Shown piece after piece: positions 23,279 through 35,572 of a stretch of DNA of 64,000 nt. The DNA comes from Heterohyrax brucei (Eukaryota > Chordata > Mammalia > Hyracoidea > Procaviidae), in contig CM053143.1 in the NCBI GenBank assembly GCA_028571685.1, positions 7,617,501 to 7,681,500 on the forward strand, given 5' to 3'. Below the pieces are notes generated by a model. That model had not been told where the DNA came from. It did not search any database and saw nothing but the letters and a program-made list of their open reading frames with translations. Each line of letters begins with the position of its first letter. Within the stretch, counting starts at the first letter, position 1. Both the position numbers and the translations under genes were made by a program.

Positions 23279-23766
23279 GTCCATAACTCCAGTGTCAGAA
23301 AATACAATATGCAAGACATCTACAATTTGACAAATTTTATGAACAGTTTGTTTATTGACTTTGGTTTCGTGCAGTTTAGTTAATATCTTATTTCCATAGA
23401 AACCCACAAACATGTAGACAGCAAGAGCTGTAGCATAATCCATGAGAGACTGGAGACCAGAACTCTTCTTTTTTACCTTGAGGCTTTTTCGGTTTTTTTG
23501 CTATGAGCTGTTTCCTGGAGCTTCCAAGTAGGAACTAAGAGGGGAAGAGTGAACAATGTCACTCATCTCATCCCAGATTCAAAGGTTTATTCCGTCAGTG
23601 CCACAGTATTGTTTCTGTTCCCTACGTGGAATCAGTCACTGAGAATACTCATTATTAAAAATGAATTCCTGAGTTTGGTCATGGCCACTTTGGGCTCATG
23701 CTGAAAGAACTCCTGCTTAAATGACAGAAGACTGCCACTGCCCGTTATTTTGAGATATGATGGTAT

Positions 23767-23950
23767 TATGGAGCTCTGGTGGCCCAGTGGTCAGGTGCTC
23801 AGCTGCCATCTGGAAGTCAGCAGTTTAAACCCACCACCTACTCTGAGGGAGAAACATATGATAGTCTACTTCTTTAAAGATTATAGCCTCAGAAACCCTG
23901 TGGAGAAGTTCTACTCTGTTGAGTAGGGTTGCTATGAGTCTGCAGTGTTT
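23767..23950 (+). repeat. AfroSINE (long variant), sense
   Basis: 'ggagctctggtggcccagtgg', 'gggagaaacatatgatagtc' (variant-specific segment) and 'gggttgctatgagtctgc' mark a nearly complete sense copy. Sequence 23951-24296 is unassigned. Confidence 0.85.
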
Positions 23951-24296
23951 ATTTTTAAATCATCATATTGAGCCTTCTGCCTGAGTGAGGTAGAGGAAGG
24001 GAATTGACTGGGGAGCAGTTGACTAAAGAAGCCTCCTCTGTCCAGGCGAGGTTTTCACAGTGCAAACTCCTTGTCTTGTTTGAATTTTTCTGAATTTCTT
24101 AGAAATCAAAAACATTCTGAAACATCGTTTCTGTATTTAGTTAGTGGTGATAGCTGATCACATGCTAGTTTCTCACCTTCGGAATTACTAACATCTTATT
24201 AATGAATATTTTCAAAATGGCTAAGTGAAGGGCTGATAGTCTTCCGCTTTTGCACTTTGGGGCATAAGTTCTGCTTCTGTTCACCACATACCGCCA

Positions 24297-24500
24297 CCAG
24301 TTGCTGTTGTCTGTTGTGACTCATGCTGACTGTGTGTATGTGAGAGCAGAACTGCGCTCCATAGGGTTTTCAGTGACTGGATTTTCAGATGTAGATCCCC
24401 AGACCTTTCTTCCACTACACCTCTGGGGGGACTTGAACTTCCAACCTTTTGGTTTGCAACCGGATATGTTAACTGTTTATACTGCCCAGGGACTCCCTGT
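24297..24500 (-). repeat. AfroSINE-type SINE, longer variant, antisense
   Basis: 'gttgtctgttgtgactcatg', 'agcagaactgcgctccatag', 'ggggggacttgaacttccaa' and the end 'actgcccagggactccc' show a variant with an extra internal segment compared with the short AfroSINE. Confidence 0.75.
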
Positions 24501-24672
24501 TTCTGCTATACTTCCATTACACCCCCAATTTCTAACCTAAGTACAGCCAGAGTAGGTAAAAATGGTTACTTTATCAAATAAACCTCTACAGAACATTCTT
24601 CAAATACAAGACTACTTAATATGTTGAATATCTTCTCTGGGTTTATTGAGATGGGGTCCCCAAAATCATCAC

Positions 24673-24872
24673 CAAGAAGCCTTGATGGGGCAGTGGTTAA
24701 ATGCTTGGCTGCTAGCTGAAAGGTTGCTGTTTGAACCCATCCAGGAACTCTGCAGGGGAAAGACCTGGCCATCCGCTTCTGTGGTGATTATGGCCAGGAA
24801 AACCCTTTGAGGTAGTTCTACTATTATATAGGGTTTCTGTGGATTGGAATCAACTTATTGGACACAGCAACA
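24673..24872 (+). repeat. AfroSINE (long variant), sense
   Basis: 'ttgatggggcagtggttaaat', 'gctagctgaaaggttgctg' and the B-box-like 'tttgaaccc', then 'gggaaagacctggccatccg' and the tail 'ggattggaatcaacttattg'. Confidence 0.85.
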
Positions 24873-25174
24873 AAGACCATCCCCACATTCAGAAATTCAC
24901 CAGAGGGACTCACAAGACTCAGTATATAGTTATACTTAACAGCTAGGCTTTATTACAGCAATGTAGTGAGGGTACACAGCCAGGCCATAAGAAAATAAAG
25001 TGGAAGTGGAATGTGGAGGAATCCCATGCAGGCTGCCTTGTGCTTGCATCCTCCTAAGAGGGTTGCACAGAGCATACTCTTCCCCAGGCTACAAAAATTC
25101 AGCAATGCGTCTGTTATATTTCTGCCCAAGGTAGACTACTAGAAACTCAGTGCCAAAGATTGTCACTGGGGTCA

Positions 25175-25499
25175 TGTTATGGATTCTGTTGTTACACCTT
25201 CAAGCTACGTTGAAACCTTTCCTGCCATAGAGGACAGTGGCCACAGAGAGTTTAGAGGAAGAATATTTGTATGAACACCAAGACTGGACACAGCTACAAT
25301 CCAAAGCTAAGGACTGCCTGGGGTCACCAGGAGCTAGGAAGGGTCACTGAACAGCTTCTCTATCACAGACCGCAGAAGGAATCAATGTGGCTGATACCCT
25401 GATTTGGAATTCTGGCCTCCAGAGCTGTGAAATAATGAATTTTTGATCATTAAAGCTACCACTTTGTAGTGTTTTGTTGGGGCACACTTAAGAAACTCA
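25175..25499 (+). mobile_element. MLT1/MaLR-like solo LTR, sense
   Basis: Begins TG ('tgttatggattctg') and ends CA ('cttaagaaactca'). The 3' half 'gctgataccctgatttggaa', 'cctccagagctgtgaaat', 'ctaccactttgtagtg' matches the MLT1 layout. Sequence of the older LTR resumes directly after it. Confidence 0.65.
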
Positions 25500-25795
25500 G
25501 GCTGGTTGTGTAGGCATCCTTTGCCTAACACCAGCATTCCTTTGCCTAATACCAACATTCCACACTCCCAGGAAGAAAACAGATGTTCAGCATAAACCAC
25601 ATTGTTTGTGCTGACAGGTCAGGTGCACTGCACCATCCTCATTATTTGGGGAAAGTTTTACATGAGTGTAGGAACTATTTCCCAGCCAAGTTCCAGGCAC
25701 CAGCCAAGGGCCAGCCTTGCCAGTGGTCTTTTCTAGGGACAGAAGTCGCAGGCCTGCTGTGCTATCTGCTGGGTATTTTTCAGGTTGTCACAGGG

Positions 25796-27151
25796 AGGAA
25801 CTTGGTGACAGTGGTGAGGATGAAGTCCTACTTCTCTGACAATGGCTTTCTGTGACTTTGGAATTCAGGGCAACTTTTCTGTGGCTTTGGAAATGTCTCC
25901 ATTTTGTCAGTGAAGGTGCATTGTGAACCACATTAAAAAGTGCGTGACTGGCTTTACTGAGGAGCATGGGAAGCCTGAGGAATGGCATCTGTGCAGGTTA
26001 GGTACATTACAAGCTGTTCAGACTTGTGTCACTGGATTAATTTGGCACAGGATGAAAAGTCCCTCAAAAGCCCTCCTTGTTTTAGCTTTCCAGTTAGTTG
26101 ACTTCTCCTTGAGAGTGACCCCAAAGGGCAGGAATCAGTTTTATTAGTTTTTTTCTGTTTTCACCCATAAGCTCTATTGAGTGCTGCCTTTGGGTTCCCC
26201 CATTTTCTGGAGTAACAGAAATGCTGACACTTCTGTCCTACCCTCTCACCTCTGTGTTTGGTGAAAACTCCTCCTTGCCTCAGCCTGGGCTGGGTAGTGT
26301 CAGGGTGGGCCTGAGGTACGTCAGGTCTTCTTCCTTCTCTGTTTCTCATCTGAAGGGGCCCTGGGGGGCAAATAAGAACCAACTCTTTTAGCAAACACTT
26401 TTTAAAAGTCTGTATAAACAAACAATGGTACAACATGATGAAGAATTTTGAAATAGTAAATTCTTAGTTGCCTATATATTTACCACAGTAGAAACAAAAA
26501 TCAGTTCTTCTGGACTCCACACTCATTTCACTGTAATAGTTGTTGAAATCAAACTGATTTGCAAACACACCACACACACATACATGCAATTTACAGTTCT
26601 CTGCCAGTATTCCATGGGGGATCTTGGCATCAGTTTATTGCCCTCTTCTTCCTTCATGAGCTATCTCATTAACATTATTTCTTGTCATGTAAATATTTGT
26701 AGAATAATTCTTTTTCCACATGTTAACCAGTCAAACTAAAGTTACCCCCTAATTTACATGGATTTAGGGGAAGCGTTTGGCTTTTTTTTTGTTTGTATCA
26801 CAGGTCTCCACTTGATTAGGCAGCAGTGAATTCTCTTGTTCATTACTGAGTATTATATAAATGTTTTTTGTTAGTGTAAAGATTCAGGAATCTAGAATTA
26901 CAGAGTAAAGAAGCACCTACTCATGTAGTGCTTTCCAAAGACCTAGACATACTCTGAGATTTGCTCATCATAACCTCATGAGAGAAAGTATAGCTGAGCC
27001 AAGATTGACCGTGAGTGAACGTTGTAGCTAGGGGTTGCATCCATAGGGATTTGTTATGTTATTGTTTTTGCTTGTAAACATATTTGAAAATTTTCAGAAT
27101 AAAAGATTGAATCATGTAATGCTTGACACTGGAAAATATCTGTGTAATATC
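25796..27151. other. Unassigned, largely unique sequence
   Basis: Mixed composition with short open stretches on both strands, none with recognisable motifs. Possibly ordinary intergenic or intronic DNA; no gene is supported. Confidence 0.4.
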
Positions 27152-27682
27152 TGTCATGTGTTGACCTCTGTCCCCCAAGAAATGTGTGTAACCGTTTGAC
27201 TGGGCTGTCATTCCCAATATTTTGTGATTCCCCTCCATTTTGTGCTTTTTCAGGTACTGTAAATCCTTGTCTCTTCCTGTGGTTAACAGAGTGGGTTGTG
27301 TTAGGTTTTGAGTGGGAGTATAAAACCCTTCCTAAACTTACCTCTCTGCTGTGAGGTAGAGAGGGTTTCCCTAGAGCATGGCTTGCACCACCTTTTATCC
27401 TACAAGAAATACAAGGGAGTTGGGAACCTCATACCATCAATAAACCAGCACCAGGAGTAGAGCACGTTCTGCAGACCTTAGGTTCTGGCACCAAGATGCT
27501 CTCTTACGAAGACTGATGAATCGCAGGGCCCTTCCTCTAAGCTGACAAGGAGGGAAAAGTTTCCCCTGGAGGAGGCACTCTGAATTTGGACTTGTACTCT
27601 AGTGGACTGTGTAAGAATAAACTTTGTTAAAGTCATCCACTTGAGGTGTCTCTGTTAGAGCAGCACCAGCTGGCTAAAATAG
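27152..27682 (+). mobile_element. Solo LTR of the recurrent TG...CA family, sense
   Basis: Starts 'tgtcatgtgttgacctctgtc' and ends 'cagcaccagctggctaaaa'. It shares internal blocks with five other copies in the window: 'gcttgcaccaccttttatcc', 'accaggagtagagcacgttc', 'ccacttgaggtgtctctgtt'. It contains AATAAA-like 'aagaataaact'. No clear target duplication remains. Confidence 0.75.
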
Positions 27683-28209
27683 CACCCTTTCTTTTTTTTT
27701 CAATTATGTACTCATTAATAAACATTTATTGGGTCCCTCTTGCATTCCTGGCACACTGTGGTCAGGTACAAATGATTGGGGGTGAAAGGAGCACATCTTT
27801 CTTTCTAGCTTTCTAGAAACTCCATGTTTGATGGATTGATGTAGAAAGGTCCCTGGTTTGATAGTTGTTTCTTGTGTACAGTAAGAGTGCAACCACCTGT
27901 GAAGTAACCAGGGATGGCCTGAAGACTTTGTGTTTGCATTTGAGCCCCATGAGAAGCCCTCTTGCTTCCGTTGTTCAAAGCTCGGTTAAGACCATTTTAT
28001 GCTGTGAAGACAGTCCACTAGGCGTGTCATTCAGCTTAGCTGTTTCTTCAGCAGGTATTTACCTATGTCATGCACAGCACTGAACCAGGAATGTGCAGGA
28101 TATAATTATAAAAGGTAAGATTCCTTTTCCTAAGCATTCAGTCTGCTTAGGGAAGAGGTGAATACCCGGGGCTTACTAGGCATCTGGTGTTCCAGACATT
28201 GCCTACCTG
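27683..28209. other. Unassigned sequence
   Basis: T-run near 27695. The block 'tgatgtagaaaggtccctgg...' (about 27838) resembles 'tgtggaaaggtctgtgggttg...' at 29250, so an unlabelled diverged repeat may be present in both places. Confidence 0.35.
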
Positions 28210-28410
28210 TGCTTCATGCAGACCATGAAGCAATCACCTGACTCTGAGAGACAGATAGTGTTGGTTTGTTGCAGTTTATAGATAAATTCAAGAAGCTGAC
28301 ACTTGGAGAGTTGAAATTAACTTACCCAAAGTCACACAGCTTTATTTATGCATTTATCACCTGTATTGTTCAGGAAAGGATTTCAGACAATGAAGCCACA
28401 CACCTGGAAA
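28210..28410 (-). repeat. MIR SINE, antisense
   Basis: 'gcagtttatagataaattcaag' followed by 'aacttacccaaagtcacacagct' is the reverse of the MIR core ('gaaactgaggctcagagag...cccaaggtcacacagct' in consensus order). Confidence 0.7.
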
Positions 28411-28450
28411 GTTCCTTGTGGTCTTTTTGCTACTCAAGAGAAACAAAACC

Positions 28451-28478
28451 ATATATATATGTAATATATATATATATT
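28451..28478. repeat. (TA)n microsatellite
   Basis: Interrupted TA dinucleotide run. Confidence 0.9.
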
Positions 28479-28479
28479 T

Positions 28480-29587
28480 CTTTTTAAGCTAAATGATGCA
28501 TAGTGTTTTAGTCAATATTTTATGTGGATGGCTCCAAGCTGAAATTGCATGAAAGTGCATGCATATGTCCGTGTTGGAGTAAGAAAGGAAATCCCTGTGT
28601 TGGAATTCATGAAGTCATGAGCTTTATATAGTCGCCTGAGCCACAGTGCTTGGTTGTGTGCATCAGAACATTCTTCTTATTAATCATTGCACAGCTGGCA
28701 TGCTGTTTGTCATCGTTATTACTTATTCTTAATTACCAGAAGTGCACATGGGCTACAGACTGGATCATGCAAAATCAAATCTCTAAAGTAGTTGGATTAA
28801 TAGGTTCTGAAGAAGATTTATAATCCTTTGCGAATGATATTAATTCTGTATAGGTTTATATAAAAAAGCAGTGTACACCAGAAAGACAAAATCTGGATCA
28901 TTCTCTTGCGTAGGTCTTCTCAGTATCCACCTCCTGCTCTCTTTAATTTGCAGCTAAATCGACTTTGCTCTTTTCACATATTGAAAATAGAATTTATTTG
29001 TAGGCTGTCATTCCTTAGGTGATTGTTTTTGTTTCCCTACCTAAGCAATAACTAGCAGTTGAGCCATTCTTTCTCCTAGAGAAGGCTTCATATACTGATT
29101 TCTCTAGCATGCCATTTTTGTTTAAGTGGAAATGGGGAGAAATGACAGCTAAGAGGATTAGTCATCATTTTAATTAAATTTGTGAAAGAATTGGGTCATT
29201 TGTGCCTATTGTGCTAACATACACTGAGCAGGCAGTACTTACTGAGGGATTGGTGTGGAAAGGTCTGTGGGTTGATAATTGGTTTTTGTGTATGATCGTT
29301 TGATTCAGTAGTGCTTACAGGACTGTTTCCTACATTGCCTGGGACCATGCACATATGTGCTCTTTAAACTTGTTTGAGCATCGGCCACAGCTTTATCCAT
29401 ATTTCATGTAACTTAAAGAAAAGTCCTTTACAGCATTCTTCAGATGAATCCAGCTTGTAAATTGTTCCAGTTCTATGTTGTTTCTTGTTCTTTGACACTT
29501 TCCTGTTCATTACTTCAAGCCAGTGATTTTTAACTAATTCTTTTGTTGTATACACCCCTTTGAGAATCTGATGAATGGTAATCCCAC
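28480..29587. other. AT-rich unique sequence
   Basis: No repeat family is recognised over about 1.1 kb, the longest such run in this half of the window. It has several TAAT/ATTA cores and CAGCTG at about 28693. No open reading frame of note. Confidence 0.4.
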
Positions 29588-30144
29588 TGTCCTGGATTTA
29601 ATTGTGTCCCCCCAAAGTATGTGTCAGCTTGGCTAAGATATGATTCCCTGTATTGCATGGTTGTCTTCCCCTGTGTGATTTAGTATAATTGTCCTATGTA
29701 TTGTAAATCCCAGTCTCTGCCTGTGGTTAACAAAGCAAGATTGTAATGTAAAAGAGGATTAGTTGGGATGCGACAGTCTGGCTCAGGTCACAGCCCTGAT
29801 CCTATGTATGGAAAGTTTTCCTGAGTTGTGGCCTGCATCACCTTTTATCTTACAGTGGATAAAAGGAGAGACAATCCACCAGAGACATAAAGACGTAATT
29901 ACCACCAAGAAAGAAGTGTAGGGAATGGACCATATTCTTTGGTCCTGGGGTCCCTGAACTAAGAAGCTCCTAGACAAGGGGAACTGTGATGACAAGAACC
30001 TTCTCTCAAACTGACAAAGGGAGAAAGCATTATCCGGGAGCACTCTGAATTCATACTTCGCCCTCTTAGACTGAGAGAGTAAAATTCTGTTTGTTAAAGC
30101 CATCCACTTGTAGCATTTCTGCTAGAGTAACCCTAGATAAGAAA
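29588..30144 (+). mobile_element. Solo LTR of the recurrent TG...CA family, sense, diverged
   Basis: Starts 'tgtcctggatttaattgtgtc' and ends 'ctagagtaaccctagataag'. Shared blocks include 'ggcctgcatcaccttttatc' and 'gttaaagccatccacttgta'. More diverged than the copy at 56031. Confidence 0.72.
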
Positions 30145-30207
30145 GGTACCTACTTTCTAAAAAGATTACCAGTGCATGTGAACCATTCACATAAGATTTT
30201 AGGGCGT

Positions 30208-30370
30208 GTGCCAAAACCAAATCCCTGCTGTTGAGGCAATTCAGACTCATAGCGGCCCTATAGAAAGTAGAATTGCCCCAAAGAGTTTCCAAGGAGTGCC
30301 TGGCAGATTAGAAGTTCTGCCCTTCTGGTTAGAAGCTGTAATACTTAACCATAGTACCACCAGAGTTTCC
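30208..30370 (-). repeat. AfroSINE, antisense, with target duplication
   Basis: 'gttgaggcaattcagactcat' to 'agtaccaccagagtttcc'. TTAGGGC is repeated at 30199-30205 and 30371-30377. Confidence 0.88.
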
Positions 30371-30391
30371 TTAGGGCATATTGAAAAAAAG

Positions 30392-30542
30392 AAAGAAGTG
30401 CCATCAAGACAATTCCAACTCATAGCAACCCTGTAGGAAAGAGTAGAACTGTAACATAGAGTTTCTAAAGAGTGCCTGGCAGATTCGACCTGCTGACTTT
30501 TTGGTTAGCTAACGTAGCACTTAACCACTATACCACCAGGGC
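30392..30542 (-). repeat. AfroSINE, antisense
   Basis: 'gtgccatcaagacaattccaac' to 'accactataccaccagggc'. It lies immediately downstream of another copy in the same orientation. Confidence 0.85.
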
Positions 30543-31891
30543 ACATAGGGACATCAAAAGATATGAATGGAATCTAGGTCAGGAACCCCTGCTCTTGGTG
30601 AAATGTATCTCAGTGATATTAAAACAATTCAGTAAAAATACGTGACCCGATTACACAGTGTGATTAATGGGGAGAGAATAGGGAATCTTACCAAGTTACA
30701 CATTCCCACATACTTATATTAGTTTTTATTTATGTGTTGCAAATATTATTTATTGTCCAGTTAGTATCTAAAACAGATGTCAAATATATACCTTAAGATG
30801 GCAAAGTAAAAACTAGTCTCAGAATCTTACACTATAAACCAAAAATAGATTAAAAGAAAACAAAAAAGCACCCTGGTAGCACTCAAACAGAAGGAAAGAC
30901 TAGAGACAAGCAAATGAAGTTTTTAAGCATTTGCCTGGTCCATCTCTGTTTCCCTCCTTACTTTTACCTTCTACAGAAATAATATAGAATGAATATATAT
31001 GCCCCATCTTCAAAAATGCCCCTTTGGAGGGAGGTACAGGATATGGTTTGGGCCACCTTAGGTAAAGAACTGCAGCCTTCATTAAAGCAAAAGTTCCTTC
31101 TGACCATCTTGTCATCAGAGATAGGAGAACAGCTGGGGTATTGGGTGTCAGGGCCTCCTTGGTGGCTTGTCATCTCCAGCAGTAAACAAATCAATCAAAG
31201 AAAAGGCTGAAAGTGAAATTAAATGAAACAAGATTCTGTAAGCAAGGAAGATGGGAAAAGTGAATCTTTTGAATAGGGGTGGAAATTTCATTTCCCACCC
31301 TGGTAACATTCAGTGTGAGCACCCAGAAGTTGCTGTCTCCTACCTGGTCCATCTTCTGCCTTGAGAATGACATGAAGTGGTTGCCAGATAAAATGGTCCA
31401 CCTAGGACAGAAACATCCTGGTGGGGCTAAAGGACCAGGGCCTGCCGCAACAGAGTACAGACAGAAGGGATAGTGAGTGCAGGTCACCAGTATCCTGGCA
31501 AAGCTGCAGGGATGAGGACAAAGACTTGGTTGCCTGTAGACTTGGTTGAATCTCATCTGCTTCACAGCTCTTACCTTGAGCCTCAGAAAATGGGGCTGGC
31601 AAAACTGTAGTGCATAGATAAAGAAACCAGGCATTAACAACACGAGAAGAGGTTTAAGGAGGTGTCCCCCATAGTGCATTGGCATGAATAGAATATCTTG
31701 AAAAAGCTCTCCATTTTGAGCATTAGTATAATGGACATCAACCAACCAACCAAGAAAACTCAGTGTGTAATTTATGTGAATATGTTGAAGAAGGAGACAA
31801 AAGGGAAAAAAATATCAACTACAGATGTAGAATTGATTCTGGAAAAAATATTAGGAGAAGTAGTGATTTTACTAAATATTCTATCTATAAA

Positions 31892-32065
31892 GTAATACAC
31901 ACACACACGCACCCATTGTTGGTGAGTCAATTCCAGCTCGCAGCCACACTATAGGACAGAGTAGAACTAGTCCCATAGAGCTTCCAAGGAGCAGCTGGTG
32001 GATTTGAACTGCTGACATTTTGGTTAGCAACCTTAACACGTAACCACTGTGCCACTAGGGCCCCC
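31892..32065 (-). repeat. AfroSINE, antisense, with 8-bp target duplication
   Basis: 'ggtgagtcaattccagctcg' to 'ccactgtgccactagggcc'. TCTATAAA is duplicated at 31884-31891 and 32066-32073. A short CA run adjoins its left end. Confidence 0.9.
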
Positions 32066-32073
32066 TCTATAAA

Positions 32074-32237
32074 ACCAAACCCAAACCCATTACCATCACG
32101 TTGTTTCTGACCCATAGCCACCCTGTAAGTCAGAGTAGAACTGCCCCATAGAGCTTCCAAGAAGGACCTGGCAGGTTTGAACTGCCAACCTTTCGCTTAG
32201 CAGGTGTAGCACTTACCCATTATGCCACCAGAGTTAT
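32074..32237 (-). repeat. AfroSINE, antisense
   Basis: 'accaaacccaaacccattacc' to 'ccattatgccaccagagtt'. Directly adjacent to the preceding copy and inserted in the same decayed L1. Confidence 0.88.
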
Positions 32238-34869
32238 TCTTGCAAACAGGAACTCAGTAATAATGTGATTGAAGAGGACTTTCTAAGGAGCTTGCTGAGC
32301 TGTGGAAACAGACTGACAGCTAAAACAACATTTCAACACAAATTGGAAATGAAAATGAATCAGTAGTTAAACAGCAAATTACCACTATTGATGAATTAGT
32401 CACAGTCCATGAGAGGAGCAAAGACAGATAAAAGAAGTTAGAGGGAGTAGTAGATAGGGCTCTGTTTGACCCAGCAAAAGGCAAATACACAGAACAGAAA
32501 TAATTCTAATGATAAAAGAGATTTTTAAAAATCAAAATGAAAATACAGTCGTGTCAGAGAACTCACTAAATATCAGGAAATATCAGTACCAAGAGTTCCA
32601 AGTCATTCACAATTACCCTCACAGAGAGAGACGCTGGTTTTTGGATTTTAAGGAAAAAGAAAATTCTGTTGTTAGGGGGAGGGTACATTTGGTTAATTCA
32701 TATTTTCCCATAGCAGTTGAGAAGATGGCAAAGCAATGTTGATAGATCCTGAGTACATAGTTTTGGTCTCAAAGAAGAACCTCAGATTTCAAGAGGCAGA
32801 AATAGTACAGATCACTTTTTTTTAGTACTCTAAATCTAAGAAATCACAGCATCAATAATAATAATAATAGTAGGTAGCTGGAACTTTAAAAAAGTGTGTG
32901 CTTCTTGGATCAAAATATAAATTTAAAAATTTTAGAATGTCTAGAAAAATATTATGAAAATGAGCATATCAAAACTTAAAGAATATGGGAAAATGTTACT
33001 GCTCTAAATTACTGAATAATTAAGCCAGAAAGAAAGAACTAAATTAAATATCCACCCCCCGAAAGAATAAAAGAACAAATGTAAAAGCAGAGATTAATGA
33101 ATTAGAAAATGATGGTAGTGTTTACACATACGTTCTACATTTTTAGGGGACTCGGGGACATAATACAGATAAACCGTAGATTAGGCTATTCAGGCTCAAA
33201 AGGCAGAGGTGAAGATGGAGAGCAGACTCCCTTTCTATATATAAATAGAAACAAATGTAGAAATAACCACAGATACACAGTGCACAGAATTTTCGAAATT
33301 TGAGTGAAGTAATAATGAAAGAAACGAAAACTTCAGACCTATCATCATTCTGCAAAATGTACCATGTTCAGATGTTTTCACAGGTGGATTGTTTTAAACT
33401 TGAAAGATGCAGTTAAATCTGTTGGTATTGAAACTTGCCGACAACATCTGGAGGGAAGGAGAGCTTCAGATTCCTTTCCTGATGCCAGCAGGGTACTCAG
33501 GCTAAAGCCTGTCAAACAGAGAGTTGTACATCAGTTTTCCTTGTGAATATTATGCAGAGATTTGAAGTAGAACACCAGCAAGTCACAGCTGTACATTAAC
33601 AATATCCTGTTTCACCGAGTTCACCCCGGACATGCAAGGGCAACTCAATATTGGGAAATGTATCAGTAGAATATACCATATTATTAAGTTAAAGAAGACA
33701 AGTCTTTCATCAGATGCCTACAAGCATTTGACAGAATTTACATTGATTTCTAATATAATACTTTAATAAAGCGGAGATTGTGGATATTTTTTAGAAGTGG
33801 TTTAAATTATATATTCTAACCCATAAGTTTTAAAGTTCTGTTAAGTTGTTGCAGTGCATAATATGTTGAAAGAGTAAGACGGTGGCCCACCTGCTACTAA
33901 TTATTGTTCTAGAGGCGCTAGACAAGAAGAGGGTACAAAAACTAGGGAGACAAAGTTTGCATTATTTGAAGATATGTTTGTATCCATGGATAGCCCTAGA
34001 GGAAACACTCAAGACTTATTAGATACATTTTTCATCAGGATGAAAGATTTAATTACTAAAACTGATAACTTTCTGAAATATAAGAATCAAAAAATGTAAT
34101 GGAAGAATAGAATGTATTATTAGTGCTGTTCCAAAAGGTAAATTACCTGAGTGTAAGCCTAGATCAAGAGAACACCTATATTCCACTAAAAAACATGAGA
34201 AAACTTTCTTTGGGAGGAGGAAATAGTGGTTTTGTTTACTGCCAGTGGGTGTGTGAGTTTGAGCAACCCTTTTAAGACACTTTAGTAGTGTGCAATAAAA
34301 CTTAAAAAGCCGTCACATGAACAGACACACGCACAAGAGGGCTTATTGCGACACAAAGGTGGAATCGTTCTAGCTGCCCCTCAACGGATGAATGGATAAA
34401 CAAACTGCTGCATATACTCAATGGACCACTATCCTATAATAAAAAACGATGATTATAGAAAACTTCTCATAATGTGGTTTCAGTTGGAAGACACTGTGAT
34501 GAGTGAAATGATTCAGAGGCAAAAGGACAAATATTGTATGAGACCCTTGCAATAAGGTCTTAAAAATAGACATATCTAAAGAAGAGAAAACTCTGATGGC
34601 TACAAGGATGTGTGTAGGGGGTGAGGGTTTATCATAGATTTGATAGGTGATGTTAGAAATGTTATTGATTTACTGTAAAAACAATAAGAGAAAAAACTTA
34701 AAAAGCACTTGTGCTTTGAGAGCAGTCTCTGATGCAAAATACTCTTAAAAATTTCCAAGAATGTAGAACATGTTAATTGACACATTGCCTCTTACAGAAA
34801 AACATAGCCTTCAGTGTGGAGGAAGGAGGGTTAAATGAATTATGACTGTAGGAAGAAGTAATCTGTTGC

Positions 34870-35572
34870 GCTTTAGGAAGAAAGAGATAGGTTTGTAAAT
34901 ACTGATACTGAGTGTGGCAGATGTAGAAGTGTTTCGTCTTGGGTGCAGATGGGAGCTGTGGTTTGATTGTAGCCTGTAGAATATGACAGAGGTGATGGAA
35001 CATCTTTCCTGTGACTGTTTAGTTTTATAAGACTCTGAATTATCAGACTAGAGAGAGACTCTTCTTTGACCTTGAAGAAGTAAGCAACCAAGCTGTGAAC
35101 TACCTGTGGAGGGGCCACCTGGCAGGGAACTGAGGGTGGCTTTCAGCTGACAGCCGGTAAGAGGCTGAGGCCCTTCATCATCCAACCATAGGACATTAAT
35201 TCTGCCAACAACCTGGATGAACTGGGAAGCATGTTTACCCCCGGCTGTGCCTGTACAATACAGCCTAGCTGACACCTTGATTGCATGCTTTTGAGACTCT
35301 GAGCAGAACCAAACCAAACCCAACCCAATGCCACTGAGTTGATTCTGATTCGTAGTCACCCTATAGGACGGAACAGAACTCCACCGTGGCGTTTCCAAGG
35401 AGCACCTGGAGGATTCAAAGTGCCATTCTCGTGGTTAACTTAACCACGACACGGCAGAACCACCTAAACTGTGCAAAGACTGCCAACTCACAGAAACTTT
35501 GAAATAATAAATGGATGGTATTCAGCTGCTAAGTTTGTAGTAATTTACTACGTAGGAATAGAAAACTGAAGT
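34870..35572 (+). mobile_element. MLT1 (MaLR) LTR, sense, carrying an AfroSINE
   Basis: Recognisable MLT1 blocks in order: 'actgagtgtggcagatgtag', 'ttttataagactctgaatta', 'aattctgccaacaacctgga', 'ctgacaccttgattgcatgc', 'aactttgaaataataaatgg' and the end 'gtagtaatttactacgtagg...gaaaactgaa'. Split by the SINE at 35306-35465. Confidence 0.75.
35306..35465 (-). repeat. AfroSINE, antisense
   Basis: 'accaaaccaaacccaaccca' through 'cctataggacggaacagaac' to 'cacgacacggcagaaccacc'; inserted in the MLT1 LTR. Confidence 0.88.

Larger units (their letters stand above)
24635..25795 (-). mobile_element. Ancient LTR (ERVL-type?), antisense, carrying two younger insertions
   Basis: Outer pieces at 24635-24672, 24873-25174 and 25500-25795 resemble a pan-mammalian LTR ('ctaggctttattacagca', 'ggcaccagccaagggccag', 'aggcctgctgtgctatctg'). 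The element is interrupted by a sense AfroSINE (24673-24872) and an MLT1-like LTR (25175-25499). The family name is uncertain; the text resembles LTRs I associate with the MER21/ERVL group. Confidence 0.55.
30790..34712 (+). mobile_element. Decayed L1 LINE, sense, with two inserted SINEs
   Basis: The left end 'ccttaagatggcaaagtaaaaactagtctcagaatctt' region resembles an L1 5'UTR start. Around 33050-33100 and 33600-33740 the sequence reads like ORF2 ('gcaagggcaactcaatattg', then 'aggacaagtctttcatcaga'-like text). 34360-34560 matches the ORF2 C-terminus and 3'UTR ('cctcaacggatgaatggata', 'gtttcagttggaagacactg'). It is heavily deleted and diverged, clearly older than the L1s at 1-13 kb. The 5' limits are less certain than the 3' part. 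Confidence 0.6.

Noticed and set aside
31191-31745. 184-codon minus-strand open reading frame, the longest in the window
   Set aside because: It lies antisense to what appears to be a decayed L1 5'UTR and has no recognisable domain; long open stretches occur by chance in GC-richer L1 leaders.
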